Shown here: positions 24,742-33,329 of the stretch, one piece after another
Position numbering within the stretch: the stretch's first letter is position 1
How the letters are laid out: each line of letters begins with the position of its first letter
Assembly (NCBI RefSeq): GCF_014873495.1
Contig: NZ_JADBGF010000001.1
Location: 9,548,001-9,612,000, forward strand
Source of the DNA: Streptomyces stelliscabiei
Lineage (GTDB): Bacteria; Actinomycetota; Actinomycetes; Streptomycetales; Streptomycetaceae
Direction: 5' to 3'
Length of the DNA stretch: 64,000 nucleotides
Notes under the pieces: generated by a model
Database searches by the model: none
What the model was told of the DNA's origin: nothing
Seen by the model: the letters and a program-made list of their open reading frames with translations, nothing else
Made by a program: the position numbers and the translations under genes

Positions 24742-27077
24742 CCCCAACGGGGTGCGTCAGCGTTCGGGCGTACGGGCCTGACCGTCAGATCGGGCCGGTC
24801 GCCCCTGGCGGTGATCAGCACCGACTCGCCCTTGCCCAGCGGTACGTGGAGCACGCCGTCACCGACGACGGTGTGCCGCAGAGGGCGGCCCCGCCCGTCC
24901 CGCACATCGATCGGTCCGGCGATCCCGTGCCGTACCCGGCAGGGGGCACCCGCCTCGCCGGTCAGCCGCACCCAGCGGGTGGTGCCGCCCTCGCGGCGCG
25001 CGCTGAGCAGGAAGGCGCCCTGCGTTCGGAAGTCGTGCACCGCCAAATCGGTCCAGGCGGCGGGCAGGGCGGGAAACACCCGGACGACACCGCCCCAGGA
25101 CTGGCACACCATGTCGTGCAGCGACTGTGCGGCGGACAGGGGCGTCTCGATGACCGGCCCCGACTCCTGGTACATGGTGTTGGGCTTGATGAAGCGGGTC
25201 ATGAGTTCCCCGAGGTACCGCAGGGCGTCCTCGCCCTTGCCGAGCAGCGCGGAGATCGATGCGGCACCCGTGAAGGTGTAGCCCTGCAGCGCACCCTCGA
25301 AGCCCACCCAGTGGGCCAACGACTTCTCGATCAGGGCGCGTTCCTCGGGGGTGTCGCCCGTCAGCTCGTACAGCGGGTAGACCGCGAGCAGATGGGAGTA
25401 GTGGCGATGGGACTTCGCGAAGGGTATGTCCGCGCCGATCATGAACCCGTTCGCGTCCGTCGGGTACGGCGCCCGCTTCCTCAGCACCTCACGCCAGCGG
25501 GGTGCCAGCGCGTCGTCGATCCCCAGCAGCTGGGCGGATTCCAGCAGGGTGCGGCAGCCCCAGGTCAGCAGCATCAGGTCGTAGGCGCAGTCGCGCGAGT
25601 TGCCGCCGTACTCGGGGGAGAAGGTGGCGGGCAGATGCAGCTTGCCGTCCGGGCCGGGCTCCAGGAAGTGCAGGTAGTAGTTGACCGCCCCGCGCAGCAA
25701 GGGGAACAGGACGTCCCGCAGGACCGACTCGTCCATGGTGTGCCGGTAGGTGAGCCAGACATTGTGCAACGCCCAGGTCAGGTTGCCGACTTCGGGCGTC
25801 GGCGGGTCCTGGCCGGGAATGCCGACGCCGTAACCCACCAGGGGGCCGGTCGCGCCGTTGACGAGCTGGGGATCGGTGGTGCGGGGGATACCGAACGAGT
25901 CGGCGCGGTACGGGGCCGGAACCTCCTTGGCGAGGCTGTCCCGGTGTTCGCTCAACGCCCGCGTGATGGCGTCGAGTTCGAGATGGTTGGAGCCGTGGAC
26001 GAGCCAGTACTCCAGCTGCGCGTTGAGGTTCCACCAGGTGTTGGGCCACGGCGTGGGTTCCAGCCAGGGGCCGCACGTGGCCATCACCGGGGCGTCGCGT
26101 CGGGCGGCGGAGGCCGTCTTGTAGAGCTGGATCCAGTAGAAGCGCTGGATGCGGGCGTCGGGGACGGACAGGAAGCTCTTGCGGTAGTACGCGTGCCACC
26201 ACGCGCGGTGCGGCACGGCCAGTGCGGAGTAGGACAGCCGTGCCGCCGCGCGGACCGCCGCGAGGGCCCGGCCGAGGGCGGTGGTCCGGGGATACGAGTG
26301 CGCGACGTGCGCGTACAGGGTCCGTGTCCGGCCCCGGCTCCGCTCCCGCCACGCGGTGACGTGCTGTCCGCCGGCCAGCAGCGGCTGGACGGCGGCGCTC
26401 ACGCCCGCGTGGTCCGCGACCTCGGCGGGCGGGTTGCCGCGGTAGCCGTCCGGCAGCGGTTTGAAGGCGGCCCGCGGACTGATCGCGTCCGCCGGGTGGA
26501 ACACCCAGCGGAAACCGCGTTCACCCTCGCTCGGGGTCACTTCCACGGCGAGGACCGAACGGTCGTTGTGGACGAGGGCCCGCAGGGACAGGGTCCCCCG
26601 GTCCGTGGTGAGCGTTCCGGTCACCTCGGCGTCCCGCAGCGACAGCCGCCAGTCGAGGCCGGTGATCGCGCCCACCGGCTCCAGGGTGAAGTGCCCGATC
26701 GGCAGCCGGGCCAGGCCGAACAGTGACCCGAACTCCGGCCGGTGGTCCTGCACTTCGGAGTGCTGGACGTTGAAGCGCACGGCCCTCGGCGCGGCGCCCG
26801 GTCCGGCGCCCGGCTCCGCGTAGATCCCGGAGCCGAGGAAGCCGTTGCCGAGGAACGGGCCTTCGTACCAGGTCGCCGGCATCCGCCGCCAGACCAGGTC
26901 CGCGTCGTCGAGGACCGTGCGCCAGGGGTCCAGGGGAGGCGCGGCGGCCCCGGCCCGCGTACGGCCGGCCGCCGCGGCGTGTGCGGGCGTCCCCGGGGCC
27001 AGGAGGGCGCCGGTCAGGGCGGAACCGGTGGCGAGGACGGTACGCCGGGACGGATCGTGCGCGGAGCGAGAGGTCAT
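24729..27077 (-). CDS. GH95-like glycoside hydrolase, Tat-exported
   Basis: A 782-residue protein. A twin-arginine signal (PSRRTVLATGSALTGALLAPGTPAHA) is followed by an N-terminal beta-rich domain (LGNGFLGSGIYAEP, PIGHFTLEPVG, about residues 55-290), an (alpha/alpha)6 barrel (TWWNLNAQLEYWLV, LPATFSPEYGGNSRDCAYD, HRHYSHLLAVYPLYELTG) and a C-terminal beta domain after residue 670. That order is typical of GH95 alpha-fucosidases/alpha-L-galactosidases, but the resemblance is distant, so the activity is tentative. GGAGG lies 5 nt before the ATG. It probably removes side chains from the same polysaccharide attacked by the adjacent lyase and GH88. Confidence 0.7.
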   Translation of the reverse strand: MTSRSAHDPSRRTVLATGSALTGALLAPGTPAHAAAAGRTRAGAAAPPLDPWRTVLDDADLVWRRMPATWYEGPFLGNGFLGSGIYAEPGAGPGAAPRAVRFNVQHSEVQDHRPEFGSLFGLARLPIGHFTLEPVGAITGLDWRLSLRDAEVTGTLTTDRGTLSLRALVHNDRSVLAVEVTPSEGERGFRWVFHPADAISPRAAFKPLPDGYRGNPPAEVADHAGVSAAVQPLLAGGQHVTAWRERSRGRTRTLYAHVAHSYPRTTALGRALAAVRAAARLSYSALAVPHRAWWHAYYRKSFLSVPDARIQRFYWIQLYKTASAARRDAPVMATCGPWLEPTPWPNTWWNLNAQLEYWLVHGSNHLELDAITRALSEHRDSLAKEVPAPYRADSFGIPRTTDPQLVNGATGPLVGYGVGIPGQDPPTPEVGNLTWALHNVWLTYRHTMDESVLRDVLFPLLRGAVNYYLHFLEPGPDGKLHLPATFSPEYGGNSRDCAYDLMLLTWGCRTLLESAQLLGIDDALAPRWREVLRKRAPYPTDANGFMIGADIPFAKSHRHYSHLLAVYPLYELTGDTPEERALIEKSLAHWVGFEGALQGYTFTGAASISALLGKGEDALRYLGELMTRFIKPNTMYQESGPVIETPLSAAQSLHDMVCQSWGGVVRVFPALPAAWTDLAVHDFRTQGAFLLSARREGGTTRWVRLTGEAGAPCRVRHGIAGPIDVRDGRGRPLRHTVVGDGVLHVPLGKGESVLITARGDRPDLTVRPVRPNADAPRWGLPG

Positions 27078-27113
27078 GGTGCCTCCAAGACGGACTCACG
27101 CGAATCATCGGAT

Positions 27114-27134
27114 CTATGTCGCGATGAAACATAG
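27114..27134. promoter_or_regulatory. Inverted repeat upstream of GH95-like gene
   Basis: CTATGT-N9-ACATAG in the AT-rich promoter region 37 nt upstream of the gene start. It does not match the GTTCA-N6-TGAAC operators, so this gene may have another regulator. Nothing else obvious lies in the 183-bp gap. Confidence 0.35.
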
Positions 27135-27260
27135 GGATGTGAGCGAGTGTGCGTCAATGAAGTGGTATTGATGGGGCAATAGCGGGGTGGCGATACGGAT
27201 GTGATCGGATCCATCGTGGCACTCAAAGCCAATAGCTCCGATGTATCGACCGGCGTCGGT

Positions 27261-28253
27261 CTATGTGTCCCGCATCCAGGCCCGAGTCCCGAACGAGGCG
27301 CACGCCCGCGAGGCCACCACGGCCGCCGCCCGCAGGGCCTCGGCGAAGCCCCGCGCGGTCAGGTCGTCCAGCGGTGCGAGGCGATGGGCGAGCGCCCCGT
27401 GCAGGACGTCTCCCGCGCCCAGCGTGTCCGCGACCCGTACGGCGGGAACGTCCACCGTGCCACCGCTGCCGGGCCCCGCCCACACGAGGGGTTGCCCGCC
27501 CCGGCTGACCGCCGACCAGGTCACGCCGTGGTCCCGTAGGAACCGCAGGGTGTCCGCCGCCGTGCCGGCCGCAGCGCCCGCCGGTCCGTGTGTTTCCGCC
27601 GGCCCGTGCGCTCCCGCCGGCCCGTGCGCGCCGGGCGGACGGAAGTCGTCCGAGCAGACGGCCACGTCGATCGACGGCAGCAGCCTCTCCGTACCCGCCT
27701 TCCAGCTGCCCCCGTCGAGAACGGTCCGGCGCCCGGCGGCACGCGCCGCGCGCGCGGCGGCCACGGCCAACTCCAGGTGGTGGCCGTCGAACTCGACGAC
27801 ATCGTGGTCCGCCACCAGCGCGTCGAGACCCTCGGGAGGAGCGAGCCGGTACGCCGTCGCGTTGGTCGACGCGACGGCGCGGTCTCCGGTGGACGCGGTC
27901 ACCAGAACGGACGACACGGCGGGCGGCGCGGCCGAGCCGTCCGCCAGGTCCACCACCCTCACGCCCATCCGGTGCAGGTCCGCCGTGACGACGGCCCCCA
28001 GCGGGTGGCCGCCGATCGCGGTGAGCAGGGTGGCCGCGCCGCCCAGGTGGGCGAACGTGACAGCCGCGTTGGCCGCCGGGCCGCCCGCGGTCACGAGCTG
28101 CGCACGAGCCGTCAGCTTCTCGTTCGCCCCCGGGACATGGTCGACGAGCTGCACCACGTCCAGCACGCACAACCCGACGAACAGACCACGAGGCCGTTCC
28201 CGGACACCCGCCACCGCCCCGTCCCCTGATTCCACCGGCACTCCTGACTCCAT
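27261..28253 (-). CDS. PfkB-family carbohydrate kinase
   Basis: A 330-residue sugar kinase-like protein. TAGGPAANAAVTFAHLGG (N-terminal PfkB signature) and DTLGAGDVLHGALAHRL (C-terminal signature with the catalytic Asp) are both present. An inserted His/Gly/Pro/Ala tract (AHGPAGAHGPAETHGPAG) breaks the middle. The start is uncertain: the ATG at 28253 lies in a 36-bp direct repeat, and the frame is open well upstream. It might phosphorylate a sugar acid such as 2-keto-3-deoxygluconate from the neighbouring uronide pathway, but this is inferred from position only. Confidence 0.8.
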   Translation of the reverse strand: MESGVPVESGDGAVAGVRERPRGLFVGLCVLDVVQLVDHVPGANEKLTARAQLVTAGGPAANAAVTFAHLGGAATLLTAIGGHPLGAVVTADLHRMGVRVVDLADGSAAPPAVSSVLVTASTGDRAVASTNATAYRLAPPEGLDALVADHDVVEFDGHHLELAVAAARAARAAGRRTVLDGGSWKAGTERLLPSIDVAVCSDDFRPPGAHGPAGAHGPAETHGPAGAAAGTAADTLRFLRDHGVTWSAVSRGGQPLVWAGPGSGGTVDVPAVRVADTLGAGDVLHGALAHRLAPLDDLTARGFAEALRAAAVVASRACASFGTRAWMRDT

Positions 28254-28282
28254 CGGCTCCCCGGACTCCACCGGCACTCCTG
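28231..28282. repeat. 16-bp direct repeat over the PfkB start
   Basis: TCCACCGGCACTCCTG occurs at 28231-28246 and 28267-28282 (36-bp period). In the minus-strand frame it encodes a repeated GVPVES and overlaps the chosen ATG, which makes the start uncertain. The rest of the 280-bp gap to the SpoIIE gene (28254-28533) is GC-rich with no clear signal. Confidence 0.75.
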
Positions 28283-28533
28283 CCTCCACCAAGGTCTCCC
28301 CACTCTCCTGGGGCCCCGCGGCCTTCGCCGCCCGTCGTCTCCACCGGCGCACAGGCGCTCGCGAAAGCGGGCGCCCGCGGGGGCGTGGCGTGGCAGGGTA
28401 GGGGCTCGGGCGTTCCGGGTGGTCGCGCGCCATGCGTGGCGTGCCCGGCGCACAATGAACCCTGGAAGCAGTGCCCTGTCGTCGGTCTGTGGGCCCACGG
28501 ACGACGGCTCCGGTCGTACGGAGAGAAGGAACG

Positions 28534-30921
28534 ATGGGCGAGCACGGTGTCGCCTCGGCCGCGGTCGACGCCAGGGGGCTGGTCACCGCGTGGAGTGCGG
28601 GCGCCCGACGGGTCCTCGGATACGAGCACGGGGAGGTGGTGGGCCGCCGGGCGGCCGACCTGCTGGCCGACCCCCTTCCTGCCTCGGCCCGCGCCACTCT
28701 CGCCGAGCCGGCCGACTGGCAGGGCTCCGTGCACGCGCGGCACCGGGACGGTCACGGGGTGGAGCTGGAGCTGGCGGCCCACCCGCTCCTGGACGCGGCG
28801 GGTGAGGCCCAGTGGTTTCTGACGGCCACGGTGCCGGAGCCGGCCGTGCGGTTGCGGCGATGGGCCCTGGACCAGCTGCCCGTGCCCATCGCGCTCTTCG
28901 ACCAGGACGGGCTCGCGGTGTCCGCCAACTCCGCGATGGAAGGGGTCATGGGCAAGTCGCAGCAGGATCTGCTCGGCCGGCGGGTGGGGGAGTCGGTCGA
29001 CGGACGGCGACGGCTCCCGGGCTTCGAGGGCCTCGACGAGGCGGTGCGCGGCGTCCTGCGCACGGGTGAGCCGATGCCGTTCGAGGCCTGGCTGCGCGCA
29101 CCGGGCGAGGCCCGTGAGCACGCGTGGCTGGTGTCGCTCAGCCCGTTGAAGGACGGCTCCGGCGCGGTGCGGGGCATGTGTCTGGCCGCGATCGACAGCA
29201 CGGAGCAGTTCCTGGCCCGACGGCGGCTGAGCATGCTCAACGAGTCGGGCGACCGGATCGGCTCCACCCTGGACGTCACCCGCACCGCCGAGGAGCTCGC
29301 CGAGGTGTGCGCGGACCATCTCGCCGACTTCGTCATCGTGGACCTGCTGGACTCGGTGCGGGCCGGCGAGGAGGCCACGGTCTCGCCCGGCGCCGATCCC
29401 CTCGTCTTCCGCCGCACCGCCCAGCGGTCCGTGCTGGAGGGCTGCCCCGAGGCGGTGATCCCGGTCGGCAGCCGACACACCTACGCGGCGGGGTCGCCGC
29501 CGGACCGGGCGCTGACCACCGGCCGGGCCGTGCTGTACGAGCCCGACGACCTCACCGGGCGGCTGTGGGCCGGTTCACCGGAGCGCGCCCGCAGCATCGA
29601 GATCCACGGCATCCACTCGATCATGGCCGTGCCCCTGCGCGCCCGGGGCATCACGCTCGGCCTGTCGATCCTCTCCCGGCACCGCACGGCCGAGCCCTTC
29701 GGCGAGGACGATCTGCTGCTCGCCGAGGAACTCGCCGCCCGCGCCGCGGTCTGTGTCGACAACGCCCGCCGCTACACCCGCGAACGCGCCATCGCCCTCG
29801 AACTGCAGCGCAGCCTCCTGCCCCACCGGGCGCCCCGCCAGGCCGCCGTCGAGGTCGCCTCCCGCTACCAGCCGGCCAGCACGCGCGCCGGGATCGGCGG
29901 CGACTGGTTCGACGTCATCCCCCTGTCCGGGGCCAGGGTCGGCCTCGTCGTCGGCGATGTCGTCGGTCACGGTGTGCAGGCGTCCGCCACCATGGGCCGG
30001 CTTCGCACGGCCGTGCGCACCCTGGCCGACGTGGACCTCGCGCCGGACGAGCTGCTCACCCAGCTCGACGACATCGTCCTGCGCCTGGACTCCGAGCGGA
30101 CCACGGACGAGCCCGAGGGGGCGGAGAGCCCGGGGGAGATCGGTGCCACCTGTCTGTACGCCGTCTACGACCCCGTCTCGCGCCGCTGCTCCATGGCGCG
30201 GGCCGGCCACCCGCCACCGGCGCTGATCGCCCCGGACGGCGAGGCGGCGTTCCTCGACCTGCCGATCGGGCCGCCGCTCGGCGTGGGCGGTCTGCCCTTC
30301 GAGACGGCGGAGTTCGAGGTCCCCGAGGGCAGTGTGTTCGCCTTCTACACCGACGGCCTGGTCCAGGCGCCGGACCGCGACCTGGACGACGGACTCACGC
30401 GGTTGCGCCAAGCCCTGTGCGGCACGGACCGTCCCCTGGAGGAGACCTGCGACCAGGTGCTGCGGAGCCTGCTGACCGACCGGCCCGTCGACGACGTGGC
30501 CCTGCTCCTGGCCCGGACCCGGGCGCTGGACGCCGACCGTGTCGCCACCTGGGACGTGCCCGCCGATCCCGCCTTCGTCGGGCACGCCCGCAAGCTGGCC
30601 TGCGACCAACTGGCCGCATGGCGGCTGGAGGAGGTCTCCTTCGTCACCGAGCTGATCGTGAGCGAGCTGGTCACCAACGCCATCCGCTACGGCGGGTCTC
30701 CGATCCAGCTGCGGCTGATCCGTGAGACCACGCTCATCTGCGAGGTGTCGGACTCCAGCAGCACCGCCCCGCACATGCGCCGCGCCCGGGCCTTCGACGA
30801 GGGCGGCCGGGGCCTCCTGCTCGTCGCCCAGCTCACCCAGCGCTGGGGCAGCCGCCACACCCGCACCGGCAAGACGATCTGGGCCGAGCAGGCTCTCCCC
30901 GGCGAGGGGGACGACGCGTAG
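28534..30921 (+). CDS. SpoIIE-type PP2C phosphatase with PAS, GAF and HATPase (anti-sigma kinase) domains
   Basis: A 795-residue regulator. Two PAS-like domains (about residues 1-105 and 112-235) precede a GAF domain (about 240-420), then a PPM/SpoIIE phosphatase (about 440-645, with GIGGDWFDVIPL, VGDVVGHGVQASATMGRLR and FYTDGLV), and a C-terminal HATPase_c domain of the RsbW type (about 660-790, ELIVSELVTNAIRYG, DEGGRGLLLVAQL). Such proteins dephosphorylate anti-anti-sigma factors and phosphorylate or bind partners in Streptomyces partner-switching networks. AGAAGGA precedes the ATG at 28534. No anti-anti-sigma gene is adjacent, so the partner is encoded elsewhere. Confidence 0.92.
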   Translation: MGEHGVASAAVDARGLVTAWSAGARRVLGYEHGEVVGRRAADLLADPLPASARATLAEPADWQGSVHARHRDGHGVELELAAHPLLDAAGEAQWFLTATVPEPAVRLRRWALDQLPVPIALFDQDGLAVSANSAMEGVMGKSQQDLLGRRVGESVDGRRRLPGFEGLDEAVRGVLRTGEPMPFEAWLRAPGEAREHAWLVSLSPLKDGSGAVRGMCLAAIDSTEQFLARRRLSMLNESGDRIGSTLDVTRTAEELAEVCADHLADFVIVDLLDSVRAGEEATVSPGADPLVFRRTAQRSVLEGCPEAVIPVGSRHTYAAGSPPDRALTTGRAVLYEPDDLTGRLWAGSPERARSIEIHGIHSIMAVPLRARGITLGLSILSRHRTAEPFGEDDLLLAEELAARAAVCVDNARRYTRERAIALELQRSLLPHRAPRQAAVEVASRYQPASTRAGIGGDWFDVIPLSGARVGLVVGDVVGHGVQASATMGRLRTAVRTLADVDLAPDELLTQLDDIVLRLDSERTTDEPEGAESPGEIGATCLYAVYDPVSRRCSMARAGHPPPALIAPDGEAAFLDLPIGPPLGVGGLPFETAEFEVPEGSVFAFYTDGLVQAPDRDLDDGLTRLRQALCGTDRPLEETCDQVLRSLLTDRPVDDVALLLARTRALDADRVATWDVPADPAFVGHARKLACDQLAAWRLEEVSFVTELIVSELVTNAIRYGGSPIQLRLIRETTLICEVSDSSSTAPHMRRARAFDEGGRGLLLVAQLTQRWGSRHTRTGKTIWAEQALPGEGDDA

Positions 30922-30983
30922 GCGCGAGCGGCGGCGACGACCGTGGAACTCCTTGACCGCCGGTCGGCACTCCACGATGCTGT

Positions 30984-31019
30984 GTTGCGGTAGGTGCGAT
31001 GCGTACCGCAATAAGCAAC
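30984..31019. promoter_or_regulatory. Betaine-regulon tandem operator 1 (mscR)
   Basis: GTTGC-GGTAGGT-GCGAT (30984-31000) and GTACC-GCAATAA-GCAAC (31003-31019): two 17-bp pseudo-dyads offset by 19 bp, 36 nt before the mscR ATG. The left dyad keeps a perfect GTTGC arm and the right dyad a perfect GCAAC arm. An inner TTGCGGTA/TACCGCAA inverted repeat (30985-31011) overlaps. It is one of seven elements with the same layout between 31 and 56 kb. Confidence 0.7.
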
Positions 31020-31055
31020 TGCAGACTCCGGTCTCGTTACTGCCGAGGAGTGGCC

Positions 31056-32141
31056 ATGGCTCACCAGGTCCGTGCTGTCGTCGCGCGGGGCAAGGGTGCC
31101 CCCGTCAGCCTGGAAACGATCATCGTGCCGGACCCCGGGCCGGGTGAGGCGCTGGTGAAGATCGAGGCCTGCGGGGTCTGCCACACCGATCTGCACTACC
31201 GCGAGGGCGGGATCAACGACGAGTTCCCCTTCCTGCTGGGCCACGAGGCGGCCGGTGTCGTGGAGTCGGTGGGCGAGGGTGTCACCGACGTGGCCCCCGG
31301 TGACTTCGTCATCCTCAACTGGCGCGCGGTCTGCGGACAGTGCCGGGCCTGTCTGCGCGGACGCCCCTGGTACTGCTTCAGCACCCACAACGCGAAGCAG
31401 AAGATGACCCTGCTGGACGGCACCGAGCTGTCGCCGGCGCTGGGCATCGGCGCGTTCGCGGAGAAGACGCTGGTGGCTGCGGGGCAGTGCACGAAGGTCG
31501 ACCGGGCCGCCTCGGCGGCGGCCGCCGGACTGCTGGGGTGCGGGGTGATGGCCGGTATCGGCGCGGCCATCAACACCGGCAACGTCGGCCGCGGTGACAG
31601 CGTGGCCGTCATCGGCTGTGGCGGCGTCGGGGCCGCGGCGGTCGTCGGGTCGCACCTGGCGGGCGCGGCGAAGATCATCGCCGTCGACATCGACGACGCC
31701 AAGCTGGAGACCGCCAGGAAGCTGGGCGCGACCCACACGGTCAACTCGAAGGGCGCCGACGCCGTCGAGGCGATCCGCGAGCTGACCGGCGGTTTCGGCG
31801 CCGACGTCGTCATCGAGGCGGTTGGCCGCCCGGAGACGTACAAGCAGGCCTTCTACGCCCGTGACCTGGCCGGCACGGTCGTCCTGGTCGGCGTGCCCAC
31901 CCCGGAGATGAAGCTGGAGCTGCCCCTGCTGGACGTGTTCGGCCGTGGTGGCACGCTGAAGTCCTCCTGGTACGGCGACTGCCTGCCCTCCCGTGACTTC
32001 CCGATGCTCATCGACCTGTACCTCCAGGGCCGGCTGGACCTGGACGCCTTCGTCACGGAGACCATCGCGCTGGACGACGTGGAGAAGGCCTTCGAGCGGA
32101 TGCACCAGGGCGACGTCCTGCGTTCCGTGGTGGTCCTGTGA
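31056..32141 (+). CDS. mscR: S-(hydroxymethyl)mycothiol dehydrogenase (mycothiol-dependent formaldehyde dehydrogenase)
   Basis: A 361-residue class III-type zinc alcohol dehydrogenase. It oxidises the formaldehyde-mycothiol adduct with NAD to S-formylmycothiol. Catalytic zinc ligands are in ACGVCHTDLHY and LLGHEAAG; the structural zinc cysteines are in CGQCRACLRGRPWYC; the NAD site is AVIGCGGVGAAAV. It leads a two-gene unit with the MBL hydrolase. Demethylation of glycine betaine by the Rieske system downstream should give formaldehyde, so this enzyme is the detoxification arm. The ATG at 31056 follows a GAGGAG at 31045-31050. Confidence 0.93.
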   Translation: MAHQVRAVVARGKGAPVSLETIIVPDPGPGEALVKIEACGVCHTDLHYREGGINDEFPFLLGHEAAGVVESVGEGVTDVAPGDFVILNWRAVCGQCRACLRGRPWYCFSTHNAKQKMTLLDGTELSPALGIGAFAEKTLVAAGQCTKVDRAASAAAAGLLGCGVMAGIGAAINTGNVGRGDSVAVIGCGGVGAAAVVGSHLAGAAKIIAVDIDDAKLETARKLGATHTVNSKGADAVEAIRELTGGFGADVVIEAVGRPETYKQAFYARDLAGTVVLVGVPTPEMKLELPLLDVFGRGGTLKSSWYGDCLPSRDFPMLIDLYLQGRLDLDAFVTETIALDDVEKAFERMHQGDVLRSVVVL

Positions 32142-32770
32142 TGACCGCCCGTATCGAACACCTCGTCACTTCGGGGACGTTCAGCCTCGACGGCGGCACG
32201 TGGGACGTCGACAACAACGTCTGGCTCGTCGGCGACGACCACGAGGCCGTCGTCATCGACGCCGCGCACGACGCCGACGCCATCGCCGAGGCCCTCGGCG
32301 GGCGCACCCTGCGGGCCATCCTGTGCACCCACGCCCACGACGACCACATCGACGCGGCCCCCGCCCTCGCCGAGCGCACGGGCGCGCCGATCCTGCTCCA
32401 CCCGGACGACCTGCCGCTGTGGAAGCAGACCCACCCCGACCGGGCCCCCGACGGCGAACTCGCCGACGGCCAGGTCCTCACCGTGGCGGGGGTGGAGCTG
32501 ACCGTGCTGCACACGCCCGGCCATGCCCCGGGGGCGGTGTGCCTGTACGCGCCGGGCCTGGCGGCCCTCTTCAGCGGCGACACCCTGTTCGCCGGCGGAC
32601 CGGGGGCGACGGGACGGTCGTACAGCGACTTCCCGACCATCGTGGACTCCATCCGGGCCCGCCTGCTGACACTGCCGGGCGACACGGTCGTGCACACCGG
32701 ACACGGTGGGACGACCACCGTGGGCGCGGAGGCTCCGCACCTCCAGGAGTGGATCGACCGCGGCTTCTGA
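32141..32770 (+). CDS. MBL-fold metallo-hydrolase, candidate S-formylmycothiol hydrolase
   Basis: A 209-residue glyoxalase II-like protein with the metal motif THAHDDHIDA (HxHxDH), a second ligand histidine in LHTPGHAPG, Asp in FSGDTLF and the final histidine in VHTGHGG. It is coupled to mscR: ATG 32141 overlaps the mscR stop, with an in-frame GTG at 32138. Mycobacteria also have an MBL gene directly after mscR. Hydrolysis of S-formylmycothiol to formate and mycothiol is a sensible function but is inferred, not shown. Confidence 0.85.
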   Translation: MTARIEHLVTSGTFSLDGGTWDVDNNVWLVGDDHEAVVIDAAHDADAIAEALGGRTLRAILCTHAHDDHIDAAPALAERTGAPILLHPDDLPLWKQTHPDRAPDGELADGQVLTVAGVELTVLHTPGHAPGAVCLYAPGLAALFSGDTLFAGGPGATGRSYSDFPTIVDSIRARLLTLPGDTVVHTGHGGTTTVGAEAPHLQEWIDRGF

Positions 32771-32796
32771 CCGCCTCCGCAGTGGCTTCCGTACGG

Positions 32797-32832
32797 CGCC
32801 CGTCTCACCTGTTTCCGCAGGTGGGACGGGCG
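32797..32832 (+). terminator. 15-bp hairpin terminator after mscR-MBL
   Basis: 32797-32811 pairs with 32818-32832 (15 bp, one G-T wobble, 6-nt loop), 26 nt after the MBL stop. It separates this unit from the Rieske ferredoxin operon. Confidence 0.8.
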
Positions 32833-32921
32833 TTTCGGGCTGCCCCGACGGCGCCTGGCACACCCGTGCGAAGCGGGTGCCTCGACGCCTTGACAAGGGT
32901 TCTGGGCGACCTCAGACTGTT

Positions 32922-32957
32922 GTTGCGCTAACCGCAATCCGTTTCGCTATACGCACC
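32922..32957. promoter_or_regulatory. Betaine-regulon tandem operator 2 (Rieske ferredoxin operon)
   Basis: GTTGC-GCTAACC-GCAAT (32922-32938) and GTTTC-GCTATAC-GCACC (32941-32957), offset 19 bp. The element ends only 9 nt before the ATG at 32967, so the transcript leader is short or the site covers the start region. Confidence 0.75.
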
Positions 32958-32966
32958 CGAGGTGTC

Positions 32967-33329
32967 ATGATGATTCCCGCGTGCCGTCTCGCAGATCTCC
33001 CGCGAGGCGAGGCCATCCGGCTCGACGTCGACCCGCCGGTCTCGGTGTTCCACACCGACGACGGCGAGTTGTTCGCCATCGACGACACCTGCACCCACCA
33101 GGACGCCTCGCTCGCCGACGGCTGGCTGGAGGGCTGTGAGGTGGAATGCCCGCTGCACGCCTCGAAGTTCGACCTGAGGACGGGCGCCGTCGACTCCCCG
33201 CCGGCCAAACTCCCGGTGCGGACCCATGAGGTCGTCGTCGAGGACGGCATGATCCACGTCCGGGTGTCCACGGACGCCCCCAACCTGCCGCCCTGCGTCG
33301 CGGCCCGGCTCGCCGGAGGTCCCGCGTGA
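32967..33329 (+). CDS. Rieske [2Fe-2S] ferredoxin of ring-hydroxylating-type oxygenase
   Basis: A 120-residue soluble ferredoxin. Rieske ligands are CTHQDASLADG and CPLHASKFDL (C-x-H ... C-x2-H), as in the ferredoxins of cinnamate or biphenyl dioxygenases. It overlaps the FAD reductase by 4 bp (GTGA) and shares its operon with an oxygenase alpha subunit, so it should carry electrons from the reductase to the oxygenase. A second ATG three bases on (32970) is possible. Confidence 0.88.
   Translation: MMIPACRLADLPRGEAIRLDVDPPVSVFHTDDGELFAIDDTCTHQDASLADGWLEGCEVECPLHASKFDLRTGAVDSPPAKLPVRTHEVVVEDGMIHVRVSTDAPNLPPCVAARLAGGPA

Noticed and set aside
27114..27134. Fourth copy of the GTTCA-N6-TGAAC operator
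   Set aside because: The sequence CTATGT-N9-ACATAG has different arms and spacing.
31056..32141. Ordinary zinc alcohol dehydrogenase
   Set aside because: Context (MBL partner, demethylation genes, shared operator) and the sequence fit mycothiol-dependent formaldehyde dehydrogenase better.
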